From Carnegiea gigantea (lineage: Eukaryota; Streptophyta; Magnoliopsida; Caryophyllales; Cactaceae), in contig JAKOGI010000565.1 of assembly GCA_029747015.1 (NCBI GenBank), forward strand, positions 1-64,000: DNA of 64,000 nt. Direction: 5' to 3'. A model generated the notes under the pieces. It was not told where the DNA came from, did no database searches, and saw only the letters and a program-made list of their open reading frames with translations. The position numbers and the translations under genes are program-made. This document shows positions 47,613 to 59,989 of the stretch, one piece after another. Numbering within the stretch: the first letter of the stretch is position 1; every line of letters starts with the position of its first letter.

Positions 47613-48563
47613 TTTTGAACTTATAATTTCTCCGACTATTATTAAGTTATTGATTACTGACTAAGTTTCTCTCCCATTAAATGTCTGGCTCTCAATTGGA
47701 TTAATCCCATCGTAATGCATATGATTATCATGAGTAATATGTCTATTATCTTTTGTAGTCAAATATTTACCGTGTTGTTAACATTCGTTAATTTAGGAGT
47801 ATGGGCATATGATTATTTTACAATAGCATTATAAGAAGTGAGTTGTAAGTCATATCTCAAAAAATGTGGTTATGCCTCATATTTTTTTTAAAAGGAAGTC
47901 AATGGTGTTGTGCCTTTGAATCCTTTTTGAACTTTTCTTCTGCGAGTCATAATGATCAAGCCATCATTGTTATTATTCCATTATTTATTTAATCAAATAG
48001 CAAGATTACAAATTACATGCTTAAAGTGATGAATGGTTATTAATTGATGATATTAAGCTATGTTAGTATATTAGATTTCATTTGCTTGTGTTCTCATATT
48101 TCTAGAAGCAATCGTGTCTTTATTATCTTATTATATTATTCTAACATAATGACAATTAATTATAATGCCAACATCATGAAATTAAATCAGTTTGATGCTC
48201 ACCAAAGTGGCCAACTATGATACTTAATTCACATCATGATTCACAGGTCATTTATCCTCATTTAATGTTAATGCAATGATGCTTAAAAAAAAAAAGGGGA
48301 GATAAATGATGACCACTTATCACTAAAATTTTAGAATTTACCCAAAGGTAAATTATTATTCAATGGTTAAAGGGCATAATGGAGGTATTAGTGCATTAAT
48401 TAGATTTACTTGTATATCCAAAGATAGCATATGAATTTGGTTGTATTATCTCACTATTAATGGCATTTGCATGTAATTGTATGCCATAATATTTACCCAA
48501 AGGAGTATTATAGTATACTTTAATTATTTATCTGTTTGACTGTATCACATAATTAGTGTATTA
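47613..48563 (+). other. Untranslated leader of the copia element
   Basis: AT-rich leader between the primer-binding site and the gag reading frame. No gene seen. Confidence 0.6.
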
Positions 48564-51500
48564 ATGGGCATTCATGTATTAATTGTAGCTGTTTCACTTT
48601 ATTCGCATGCTGCATCTATTAGTATGTTCAATGGGCTCAACTTTATTGAATGGAGTGAACAAGTCACCTTCCACTTAGGTGTATTGGATCTTGACTTGGC
48701 ACTCTTGGAAGATAAATTTGCTGATATTATGGATATTAGCAGTGATAAAGAAACGTTGCACCATAAAACTTGAACTCGATCTAACAAATTAAGCCTCATG
48801 TTTATGCAAATGACTATTGCGAATAACATTAAAACCACTGTTGAACCAACAGAAAGTGCTAAGGAATATCTTAAGTTAGTGGAAGAAAGGTTCCGATCTG
48901 TGGACAAGTCACTTGCTGGTACTCTTATGTCTGAACTCACAAACATGAAGTTTAATGAGACGAAAAGTATGCAAGAGCATATAATCGAGATGACTAATAT
49001 TGTAGCAAGACTAAAGACATTGGGAATGGCTATGGATGACTCTTTCCTAATACAATTTATTTTGAACTCCTTGCCTCCTAAGTATGGACTATTCCAAATT
49101 AACTATAATAGTCTTAAGGACAAATGAAATGTTAGTGAATTGTCTAGTATACTTGCTCAAGAGGAAGCAAGATTAAAGAAACAAGAAGAAAGTGGTCTTT
49201 CTATTAATCTCATAAATTCAGGAGCTTTTAAGGTGAAGCCTCACAACTGTAAGAAAAAGCTAGAGCCCAATAAAGTTTCACAGGGTGACAGGAAGGGAAA
49301 AACGACAATTAAGTGTTGTTTCTGTAATAAAGAAGGACACCTTCAGAAGGATTGCCAGAAACGTATGGCTTGGCTCGAAAAAAAGGTAATTATGCTTTAG
49401 AATCTTTTGAATCAAACCTAATTGAAGTTTCTAATAATACTTGGTGGCTTGATTGTGCTGCTACTACTTATGTATCTAACATGATGCAGGGATTCCTTAA
49501 GATCCAAATCATATACCCAAGATAGAATTTTCTATTCATGGGAAATCATATGAAGGCTCCAATTAAAGGCATAGGAACTTATCATTTGGTGTTGGATACT
49601 GGTTATCATCTAGACCTGTATCAAACTCTTTATGTACCTTTAGTTTCTAGGAACTTGATTTCAGTTTCAAAACTTGACACTATTGGGTTTTCCTTTAAGA
49701 CTGGAAACGGTTGTTTCAGTTTGTTTAAGAAAATGCTTATTTGATTGGTTCTGGTATTCTCAATGATGGTTTATATAAATTAAAACTTGATTATGGTTTT
49801 GCTGACTCCTTACTTACTGTTTATCACAATGTTGGAATGAAACGTAGTATGCAAAATGAAAATTCTGCCGTTTTGTGGTATAAATATTTGGGTCATATAT
49901 CCACAGAAAGGTTGGAAAGATTAGTAAAAAATGAGATTCTTCCGCAATTGGATTTTACTGACCTGGGTATATGTTTGGATTGCATTAAGGGAAAGCAAAC
50001 CAAACACAATAAGAAAGGAGGCACAAGAAGTACATAGCTCCTTCAAATTATACTCACTAACATATGTGGACCATTCGATGTTCCATCCCTTGGGGGAGAA
50101 AAATATTTTGTCACCTTTATCGATGATTTTTCCTATTACGGATATATCTATTTGTTGATTGAAAAATCTCAAGCAGTGGATGCCCTTGAGGTATATGTCA
50201 ATGAGGTTGAAAGGCAACTAGATAAGAAGGTAAAAATTGTTAGGTCTGATAGAGGTGGCGAATACTCTGGAAAATATAATGAAAAGAGACAATGTCCTGG
50301 TCCATTTATTAAGTTCCTCGAGAAACGGCCCATATATGCACACTATAGTATGATAGGCACACCGCATCAAAATGGTGTGGCAAAAAGACATAATCAGACA
50401 TTATTAGACATAATTAGAGTATTTTTCAGTAACTCCTCCCCACCTGAATCATTGTGGATGCGTGCTCTGAACACTGCTGGATATTTACTAAACAGGGTTC
50501 CTGGTAAGGTAGTTTCTAAAACTCCTTTTGAGTTATGGACTGGTAGAAAACCCAGTTTAAGACACATACATGTTTGGGGATGTCCAGCAGAAGCTCGATT
50601 ATATAATCCATGTGAAAAGAAATTAGGTTCTTGTACAACTAATGGTTACTTCATAGATTACCCAGAGAAATCCAAAGGAAATAAGTTTTATTGTCCTAAT
50701 CACAGTCCGAGAATTGTAGAAATCGGTAATGCTAAATTTATTGAAAACGGTGAGGTTAGTGGGAGTAATGAAAAACATAATGTGGAAATTAATGAGATAA
50801 TGGAAATTGTTCCATATCTATGAATGTTTCATTGTCAACCCACACTCCGATATTGTTCCTATTGTTAGACAAAATACTGACAATAATGAACAACATTTGA
50901 GTGAAGATATGCCTTGTGAGGAAACTCACTCATCATTACCTACTGATAAAAATGAACCACAAAAATCAACTAATTTAAGAAGATCCCAAAGGGCAAGAAA
51001 GTCAGCAATTTTTGATGATTATGTGGTTTATTTGGAAGAATCAGATCTCAATGTAGGAATAAAAAATGATCCGGTTTTATTTTCACAAGCCATGGAATGC
51101 TATGAGCATAATAAATGGATCGATGCTATGAAAGATGAACTTAAATCCATGGAACAAAACAAGGTCTGGGATCTTATTGGATAACCAAATAGGTATCAAC
51201 GAGTTGGATTAAGTGGGTTTTTAAGACCAAGTATGACTTAAACGACAATATTGAAAGATACAAAGCTAGACTTGTCGCCAAGGGTTATACACAAAAGGAT
51301 GACATTGATTATAAAGAGATCTTTTCTCTAGTCTCGAAGAAGGACTCATTAAGGATAACTATGGCCATAGTAGCTCATTATGATCTCGAACTACATCAAA
51401 TAGATGTGAAAACCCCCTTTCTTAATGGAGATCTTGAGGAGGAAGTTTACATGGATCAACCTTAAGACTTCTTGGTAGAAGGAAAGGGACATATGGTGTG

Positions 51501-52590
51501 TAAGTTTAAGAAGTCAATATATGGACTAAAACAAGCTTCCTAATAATGGTGTATTAAATTCAACGATACCATAACCTCTTTTGGTCTTCAAGAAATCATT
51601 GATGATAGATGTGTATACTACTTGCTACTAATGATTTGAGCATATTACATGAGACTAAAAGGTTTTCTCTCTGAGAATTTTGAAATGAAAGACATGGGTG
51701 AAGCATCCTATGTGATATGGATTGAAATTTTCCGTGATAGGTCACAAGGAATGCTAGGATTGTCTCAAAAGTCCTATATTGAAAGAATTCTAGAGAATTT
51801 CCGTATGAATAAATGCTCAGCTAGAATTATTCTAATTGAAAAGGGAGATAAATTTAGTCTCATGCAATGTCCTAAGAATGATGTGGAGCACAAGGCAATG
51901 GAACCTATTCCGTATGCTTCTGTTGTCGGCAATTTAATGTACTTACAAAATTGCACAAGGCTAGCTATCAGGACGCTGGAAAGGTATCAAAGCAATCCTA
52001 GCATGGATCATTGGAAGGCTGCGAAGAAAGTATTGAGGTACCTCTAAGGAATAAAGGATTATATGCTCATCTACAAGAGACCTGATCATTTAGAAATGAT
52101 CGGGTACTCGGATTTAGATTTTGGTGGGTGTCGTGACAGTAGAAAATCCACTATTGGTTATCTATTTCTTTTATCTGAAGGAGGAGTTTCAAGGAAAAGT
52201 GTAAAACAAGATGTCACTACTACATCCACTACGGAAGCTGAGATTGTCGCTTGTTATGAAACCACAACACAGTCACTCTAGCTTCGGAATTTTATTTCAG
52301 GACTTGGGGTAATTGACTCCATCTCTAGCCACTGAAGATATACTATGATAATTCTGCAGCAGTTTTTTTGCTCAAAAAATGATAAGTACTCAAGAGGTGC
52401 CAAACACATGGAGTTAAAGTACTTATCTATAAATGATGAAGTTCAGAAACAGAAAGTGTATATTCAACATATTATGACTGACATGATGATAGCAGATCCT
52501 TTGACTAAGGGTTTACAACCAAGGCTTTTAAGGAACATGTGCAAAGAATGGGTCTTGGCTGTAAGGAAGTTTAATGATTTTGACACTTTG
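48564..52590 (+). pseudogene. Copia gag-pol, multiply inactivated
   Basis: Gag (48630-49400): FNGLNFIEWSEQVTFHLG, then a CCHC knuckle CCFCNKEGHLQKDC, with TGA at two expected Trp positions (48770, 49124). Protease region (49440-49740): WLDCAATTYVSN, i.e. DCA where copia usually has DSG/DTG-like. Pre-integrase (49870-50030): LWYKYLGHIS. Integrase (50040-50800): first Asp replaced (TNICGPF), second Asp kept (RSDRGGEY), Glu replaced (NGVAKRHN). Reverse transcriptase (51100-51660): DAMKDELKSMEQNKVWDLI, KARLVAKGYTQ, QIDVKTPFLNGDL, KSIYGLKQAS. The YVDD block is missing: sequence jumps near 51612 straight to LLATND. RNase H region (51660-52590): GYSDLDFGGCRDSRKSTIGY, TSTTEAEIVACYE, DPLTKGL. Several other stops and frame changes. 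Confidence 0.9.
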
Positions 52591-52910
52591 AGCTCAAATT
52601 ATGTTTGTCTGATTAATTCCTTTGTTAAAGTTTCCTATTAGTTATGAAGGTGTACACATGATGTTTATTTTACTACAGGAATGTTGAAATAATGTGGATT
52701 ATAATGGATTTTTTTTATCACTTATGTGCCTAAATTGACCATTTGCAAAATGATGTAGTATATGGAAGGGAACATGCTCTGTAAATAGTGTGTAATTGCC
52801 ATAACTCTCATTTAGCATATTATTAAGTATGGGTAATGAAGGATGAATTAAGATAATTATTTTGCGTGCTCTTATGTATTCCATTGAGTGTTGATATTTT
52901 TGATTATTAG

Positions 52911-52924
52911 GCCAAGTGGGAGAA
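52911..52924 (+). other. Polypurine tract of the copia element
   Basis: CCAAGTGGGAGAA directly precedes the 3' LTR, the usual copia arrangement. Confidence 0.85.
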
Positions 52925-53394
52925 TGTTGGATATTTTTTCCTATTAGTTAATTATGGCCTGATAAAATTATCAAGAGAGTGGGTAGTTATCTGCTATAAA
53001 CTTGGCTAGATTGTTGGCTGCCTAGCTATTTTATAGGGATACTCCATTATCCAACTCAATAAAATCTTAGCGGTTAATTAATCATATCCTTTCATTTGGT
53101 TACTTGATGGAGTTCCGAATTAAATATTACAAACGATAAATTAGTGATCTCTCTACCAATGAAGATACATAAATTGAGTCATCCTATAATCTCTCTAACA
53201 TTAAGTGAGGAAAAAAAAGGATCAAGGGGGAGAAACTGATTTATACAATAAGTTCTTTCGGAATTAGTAGTTTGGAATTATGGTTTCTTCATCTTCTTCC
53301 GCATTAGGTATAACTTATTATGAGAATTATTAGTTCAAGATCCTATGAATTATGATTCATATTATTAATTCTAAAGTATTAATGTTTTCTTACA
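52925..53394 (+). repeat. 3' LTR of the copia element
   Basis: It starts TGTTGGATATTTTTTC and ends GTTTTCTTACA (470 bp). It aligns along its length with 47117-47593 and is followed by ATTCA. Confidence 0.92.
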
Positions 53395-53399
53395 ATTCA

Positions 53400-53935
53400 A
53401 ACATAAAATTGATGTACTCCTAGATTGAAAATTATAAATTTTAGCCCAAAATGAACAAAATCAACTATCAATTACATGAAATTGAGAACTAAAGGAATAG
53501 AGCTTAAATTCAAGTAAATAAATAGGGGAGGAATTTGAATGAAATAAAGCCACATTAAACCCTAAAATTATCTAAACTATGTAAAAATCTAGAAACCTAA
53601 AAAACTAGCTTCCTAAACCACTGTTGCTCGCTTTGGTTTACATGTCTTCCCGACTCATCCATGGCCATTTGATTTGCATTGAATTAGATGGGGAGGATAG
53701 CGCTAGTGGAAGGGGGGTTCGGCAAAGCGAGGGCGTAGTGACGATGGCAGTCGCTTACGTTGCTGGGCATTTGGGTGTGTTAGATGAGAAGATGATGGGT
53801 GTTGATGACAATGAAGATGGTGCAAGTGCTGAAACTATGGTGCGTAGATGAAGGCGATAGAAGAAGATGATGAGATGATCAGGAAAATATAATAGGCAAA
53901 ATGAGATAGAGAGAGACTCGTGAGAGAAGAGAGTT
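53400..53935. other. Short flank without a clear gene
   Basis: An open frame at 53624-53851 lies in a GC-richer patch but shows no domain. I cannot support it as a gene. Confidence 0.4.
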
Positions 53936-53940
53936 CTTTT

Positions 53941-55205
53941 AATATAATGCCATCAAACTTTTAATTTTTATCAAATGAGCCACTAACCTTTTTTTCTGCC
54001 ATCTATACCATTATAAAATAATATTTTGGTCAAAAATACCATCCACCCTCTCCTTGACCTGTTGTTACCAGTAATTTACTAATACTTTTTTTCCCTTTCC
54101 TTCTCCTTTTTCACGGATAAATGGTTAAAAGCCATAAAAGGCACAAGACTTCCAAATGTCCATCACAGCTCCTCACATTCTCTTTCCTCCCCTGTCACGC
54201 CTCCCATCCTCACCTCAGACTCCTTCCTCTGCCTTCTTCTACAAATGTCTATCATGCATCATCAACGACGTCATCTTCATCAAGTGCTCCAACATTCAAC
54301 ATTATCAACCTCTACAACCATCTCTCACTAAACACCAAATCTCAATTCCTTCAAGCAGAAACCGCCTCACCTCACAGGTCATCCCCACCATCTACATCAT
54401 CCTCAAAGCAGATAGTCAGATTGACCCGACATTGTGTATGAAGGCAAAGGCAATAACAACATTGGGTTTCTAAATCAGTTTAGTTCTTCCCATTTTCTTG
54501 GTGAATTTTCTTTCTCCTATTCTGAATTTTTAGATCTTTTTTGTGGCTTTGGTTTCATGCACTGTGTCTATTCTTTTAATCTTAAATAGAATTTCTTCAA
54601 TTTTTCATTTTAGATTTCATGAATTTGGGTTCAAGTTTGAGTCTTCCTAGCGTCGGTCTTGGCTTGGTCTTCTTGTTTTAGAGAACCCTATTTTCCACCA
54701 TTAAAGGCATGGAATAAGCACTGAGTTGGGTTGCCTCCTTCTGATCCTAGGTTCAATTGTCCCTCTCCTATTTTGTTTCGTTTTAGGGAGCACTGTCGAC
54801 AATCAAATAAAATTCAGTCAATGCTTTCATTGTTGGATTGCGCATAAATGGGGTTTGATTAATTCACCTTGTGCGCTGCTACTCCGCATGCTTCTCCACT
54901 TTAAATAGCTTCAAGAAACCAGTGTTTGATAAGCTCATCGTTGGTGTAGTTATTGAGACCCATGAAGATGATGTGGTCGCTAGCTAGCTTTAGGCCTCAC
55001 CGTAGAGTGGAACATTGTCTTCAATTCGTAGATGCAGAGAGAGAGGAGTGGGGTGTCAAACTATGATATTTACCTATTATAGCCGGTGAATAACTAGTGA
55101 GATGGTATATTTGCTTAAAAATAAGTTTTGTAATGGCATAATTGAAAGAAAAAAAAGTTAAGTTGTATATTTGATAAAGGTTGAAAGTTTGATGGCATTG
55201 TAGTC
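53941..55205. mobile_element. Long-TIR element, possible Pack-MULE or foldback type
   Basis: About 100 bp at 53945-54042 is repeated inverted at about 55100-55200; both arms share AATGCCATCAAACTTT, TTTATCAAAT, AACTT/AACCTTTTTTT and AATACCATC/ATATACCATC. Between the arms lie a C-rich, GC-richer stretch (54130-54470, open in two plus-strand frames) and a further GC-richer patch (54900-55010). Long TIRs around non-transposase sequence suit a non-autonomous MULE. I recognise no captured gene. Confidence 0.55.
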
Positions 55206-55215
55206 TAATAACTCG

Positions 55216-57290
55216 AAGAGAATAGGCGGCATGAGTTTTTTTTTCCCTCTTTGTTTTTTGTTAAAATCAGCTGGACTGAGGGGGAGCATGGTGTTGAACA
55301 AGCTATCCCAAATTCTTCATTTTCCACTGATTTTACATTTCTTTTCCTGAATTTTTACAAGACCTAAAAAATAACATAAACTAAAATAAAATTTTAAAAT
55401 AATAATTATTACAAGATAAATTAGGTATGAAATATTGCAAAAATATCACAATTTTGATGCAAAATCACACTGAACTAGGTTGAATAACCTAGTATTTATA
55501 GAAGCCCCAAAGGTACCGAGAATTAACCCTAACGACAAACATATGTGTTCGCAATCAAACACCATATGTCCAAAAAGGAAAACATATTCAACCCAAGTAT
55601 GAAAATAATTTAACTTTCATAAAATAGAAGATCTCCAGCTATACGACTTGAGCCTTGAATGCTAAGCAACAATCTTCAAAAAAAAAAAAATCAATATTTC
55701 CAAAACTAGCAAAGGAATTTGGGGCAAATCTCAACATAACATTCTATACAACTTATAAATGGGATAACTTTTAAAAATTAGATATGAAACAACATAAAAT
55801 AACTATCTAATCTTACGAATAGTCAATTTAGAGGAAGTGAAATATGAAAAATACACAAGCAATACCATTATATTTTTAATGAAATGAATACGTCTAATCA
55901 TATTTTAAATAATATTACTTTAAAATAATCTCAATTTTTGATGTTGTAACTAAAAGATAATTGTAATATCCAGTAATTCCGATTCTTATTTATTTAGCTT
56001 TCACTTTAATTGGTCTAAAACTATTATGCTATTGGTGGATAGTAGGCCTGCTATGTTCATGCCATAGGGTTCGCTCATTAATGAGGTGTACCCAATTGGA
56101 TAAATGATATGTTAGTTCACAAAAATATTGAATTATTAAATACGTTATTAATGCCTTGAACCGCTCTAACCCTCTTAACATGCTCTAGATGGATTGCTCA
56201 TAAATGACCTGATCTAATATTGACCATATTTAACGTGTGGACCGACCCACCCAACTGAAAGAAAACTTAACTATTTGCACGCCCATAGATGACATTCATA
56301 TATCATAACCAAAAACTTGAATATTTTAAATAATTTTTTAAGAAATTACCATTACTATTCTTTTTTATTAAATGCATCCCATTTTAAACAATAAATATAT
56401 CGAGCTTTCAATTTTGACAAAATAAAACTTACTAAAAAATGTGTTTTAAACCCATTGGGTCAACTCGAGGCCCGCAAAACCAAAATATAGTGCCAATATT
56501 TTATTCGAATCCGAAATAGACCTAGCCTGTATTTTATCTGAACCCAAATACATTTGATTCGTTTTTTATCTGCCCACTTGAACTGAGAGGTCTAATTATT
56601 GTAATAATTTAACTTGGCTATAACATCCTCTCGGATTATTAATTTCCTTTTTTTCTATTATAGTTTGTGGAGAAGGTTGTCTAATAGTGTCATCATATAG
56701 GACACTCTATTTAATAAGAAATTAAATTTTCATTATTCTCTTATCTTTATCTATATGTTTTCATTATTGTATTTTTTTTAAGTCAACACATGTTCTTTTC
56801 ATTTAAGACAAGGAAATGAAGGGAAGCAAGTGTGCTATTTAAGATTTTTATGATTGCGAAATATCCTCAATCATATTTGTATGTTTTGTGAACATCATTG
56901 TCCATTTTGAGCAAGAAGTAGGGTACGTAGCAAATAATGACTGCCACTTGCCAACCATTATGCCTAGCACTAGCAACATGCGACATAACATGCATGCATC
57001 ATAAAGTATTCATGACAAGCCTTTTTGGTCGCCGAAAATATCATCACAAAGGCTTTTCACTGTTGCAAATAAACTTGCAATCAACTTTTTACCGAAGGAT
57101 CATCACGTGGTCTCACAAAGCTTCCATCATAATTGCCTCATTGTTGAGTTTAATGTTTTATAGTTAGGATTCATGATGTTAAAGGCGGTCTACAACCAAG
57201 ATCATTTTTCCTCTTTCTTTAGTGTAAATCAATATATTACGTGAATTATGGTTACAGTTTCATGTTAAAGTTCTGTCATAACTTAAATTT
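55216..57290. other. AT-rich DNA without a supportable gene
   Basis: Only short open frames. Low-complexity AT stretches dominate; no domain or terminal repeat was identified. Confidence 0.5.
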
Positions 57291-57458
57291 ATTAGGGTTT
57301 TAGTCCCGAACCCTTGATTCAGTTACTGGGCCTTTATTAACCTATGATCCTACTTCGACCCAGCACATTTCACACTCTCCTCTATCAGCCCACTCCGAGC
57401 CTTCCACTTCTCCAATCTCCGCTGCTATTGATCACCCCCCTCCCCGAATCAGCATCCC

Positions 57459-58545
57459 ATGCAAAGTCATGTCAACTCTGGGATATTTAAGCCCAAAAAT
57501 ATTTTATCTGTGAGTAATGAGCATGAAGATCCTAATCCTAGGTTATTTCTCAAGCTGTTAAACACTCCACATGGCGTCATGCTATGGTGGAGGAATTTGA
57601 TGCATTTATGGAAAATGACACTTGGGAGCTTGTATCACGAACCCCTTATTCACTCACTTATTGCCACGTTCTCCACTCGGTGTGCTGTGAAGGATTTTGA
57701 CAACCTTCATTACTTCTTGGGGGTTCACGTGGTGCACACTTCCTTAAGGCTTTTCGTCTCACAACATAAACATGCGTCGGACCTACTCAAGAAGTTTCAT
57801 TTTCATACTCTTAAATCTGTTCGCACCCCATGTGTCCACGAACCACACTTTCACTTACTGATGGTGAGTTGCTTCTTACTCATTCTACTGAATATGATTG
57901 TATGGTTGGGGCACTGCGGTATCTCACCATGACTAGACCAGATGTTGCTTATCACATGCATGTAGTGCCCCAATTTACGCATGCTCATTCCACTTCTCAC
58001 CTCCATTCTATTAAGTCCATTTTTAGGTACTTACAGAGCACAACTAATCATGGCTTGTTCTTCAAAGCCAACTCTCGACATGGTCTTATGGGGGGATTTT
58101 GTGATTCTTATTGGATTGGCTATCTTGACAACAGTCGATTTATGATTGGATTTGCCATTTTTCTGGGCTCTAAACTTATCTCCTGGTGCTCTAAGAAACA
58201 ACCCACCGTCTCTCGCTCTTCTACAGAAGCGGAGTACTGGGCTGCTTATAGAAGCTGAGTACCGAGCCGTTGCCTATACAACTACTGAGATACAATAGCT
58301 TCGCCAGCTTCTTCTCAATTTGGGTATTTTGGTACAAGTTCCAATTCATCTCTTCTGTGATAATATTTCCCCCAGTTATCGTGCTACCAATCCTGTGCTT
58401 AATAGCCACAGCAAACATATTAAAGTGGACTACCAACTGTTCGTGAGGTTGTCACGAAATGTCATCTCCAAGTGAAGTTTATTCCAACTCAGTCTCAAGT
58501 TACTGATATCTTTACTAAGGGTTTATCATCTCATTCAGATTGAAG
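57459..58545 (+). pseudogene. Second copia pol fragment (deleted RT plus RNase H)
   Basis: Plus-strand peptides are SHVNSGIFKPKNIL, then in another frame WRHAMVEEFDAFMENDTWEL (start of the RT domain). These pass directly into the end of the RT domain: AVKDFDNLHYFLGVHV, LFVSQHKHASDLLKKF, LTDGELL, TEYDCMVGALRYLTMTRPD. RNase H follows: SWCSKKQPTVSRSSTEAEY and, later, HSKHIKVDYQ. The catalytic RT core between these parts is deleted. It ends near a GGGGTGTAATG stretch (58540-58555) that could be the start of a 3' LTR; no partner LTR was found. It is a different lineage from the element at 47117-53394, judging by the peptides. Confidence 0.8.
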
Positions 58546-58974
58546 GGGTGTAATGGTGTATATGTATATATGTTTATATTGGGCCTTGAGGCGAAGAGCT
58601 TTCTACCATGTAAACCATAATTTGTATTATAAACCTCTCTCTCTCCACCCTCGTTGGGGTAGGCAACCATAATTCATGTACAGAGTGTATAATGCTAGCA
58701 AATTAGTGACAATTGTAGTTATTTCTTTCTTGTTAGTTGGCTCTAAATAACCATATAATTCACTCTAACTTCGGACATCAACAACCCAAAAAAAAAAAAA
58801 AAACACCTGCAAAAGGATTATTACAAATATTATTTTGTACTTTGGAAAAATTATAGATAATAGATAATTTTTCACCATGAATAAATGTATCAAACTATAC
58901 TAGTTTACTACCTTAATATAAGTGCAATCAACATAGAGTTATCAAATATAAATAATTTTACTCCTGGTGCTAAA

Positions 58975-59184
58975 TACAAGTAAATTGTGTAGAGGATATC
59001 ATTTAGAAGACTACGTTTTCAATAAGAGTTTATTACCTACATCAATATTAGTACCAATAAACATCAAACCCATTTGGCCTACAAGTAAATTGTGTAGAGG
59101 ATATCATTTAGAAGACTACGTTTTCAATAAGAGTTTATTACCTACATCAATATTAGTACCAATAAACATCAAACCCATTTGGCC
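58975..59184. repeat. 105-bp tandem duplication
   Basis: Two essentially identical copies (58975-59079, 59080-59184). The unit is 35 codons long, so one plus-strand frame stays open through both copies, but the peptide is not recognisable and is unlikely to be a real protein. Confidence 0.93.
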
Positions 59185-59989
59185 TTACCCCAAAAAAAAG
59201 TTATCAAAGAGATTACCCATCAAATATACTGATTTGTATATAAAATCGAATTAGCGGTGCTATGGTATTGTTCATGCCTACTACTAAACCCCCCAAAAAA
59301 AAAAGTTTTCATCAAAAGAAAAAATAACAAAAAGTAACTGTTAAGAAATTTTACTTTTATTCATGGTGATGACATTCTTAACAAAATATCAATTATGAAA
59401 TAATGCCCTTTTCAATTTCATTATCCTCACATGAACAAGTGTTGGTTCAAGCTCGCACCGCCAGCGGTTGTTTTTGGGGCTGGGCAAAGGAAATTTTAAT
59501 TGTATTTGGCTCATACAGGTGCACGATATAGCCTCATCACATGTCAAAATCTAAAATATAGCTCCTAGATTAAACATACAAGTCCCCATAGAGAATACAG
59601 TAGTAAATTTGGCCAAAAAAAATAGAAAAGCAATTATCAATCGATATATAATCCTACAAGTACATGGCTAAACTTGAATGGAATGAATATGTGCAATTTA
59701 TAGCATGTGGACGTACAATATAAATGCTCCATGCTGCCTGCTGCCTGCTGCCACGAAACATTGAACAAGTCCTTCAATGACTGATGCTAAGTACTGAACT
59801 GCATTCACGACTTAAGGGCTTCAAATCTGAAGTAGACTTAGCTTGCTTGATCTTCAACTGAGTATTCAGGTTACGTGCTTGCAAGTTGTAACAGCAGACA
59901 GGATTTTTACAAGAAGCAATTTACTGATATGCTATAGCTCAAATTCACGCATGAATTATGATCAATAACGAACACTTGATGATGCATTG
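59185..59989. other. 3' flank of the WVD2-like gene
   Basis: AT-rich, with short A-runs and a CTGCCTGCTGCCTGCTGCC stretch near 59735. Part will be 3' untranslated region of the minus-strand gene. No other gene seen. Confidence 0.5.

Larger units (their letters stand above)
47117..53394 (+). mobile_element. Complete Ty1/copia retrotransposon, old and inactive
   Basis: Two LTRs flank gag-pol remnants in copia order, with ATTCA on both outer sides (47112-47116 and 53395-53399), a perfect 5-bp target duplication. A primer-binding site follows the 5' LTR and a purine tract precedes the 3' LTR. The LTRs differ at roughly one base in ten over the first 190 bp by eye, indicating an old insertion. 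Total length is 6,278 bp. Confidence 0.95.

Noticed and set aside
53624..53851. Small gene in a GC-richer patch
   Set aside because: No recognisable domain or splice context, and the open frame is short.
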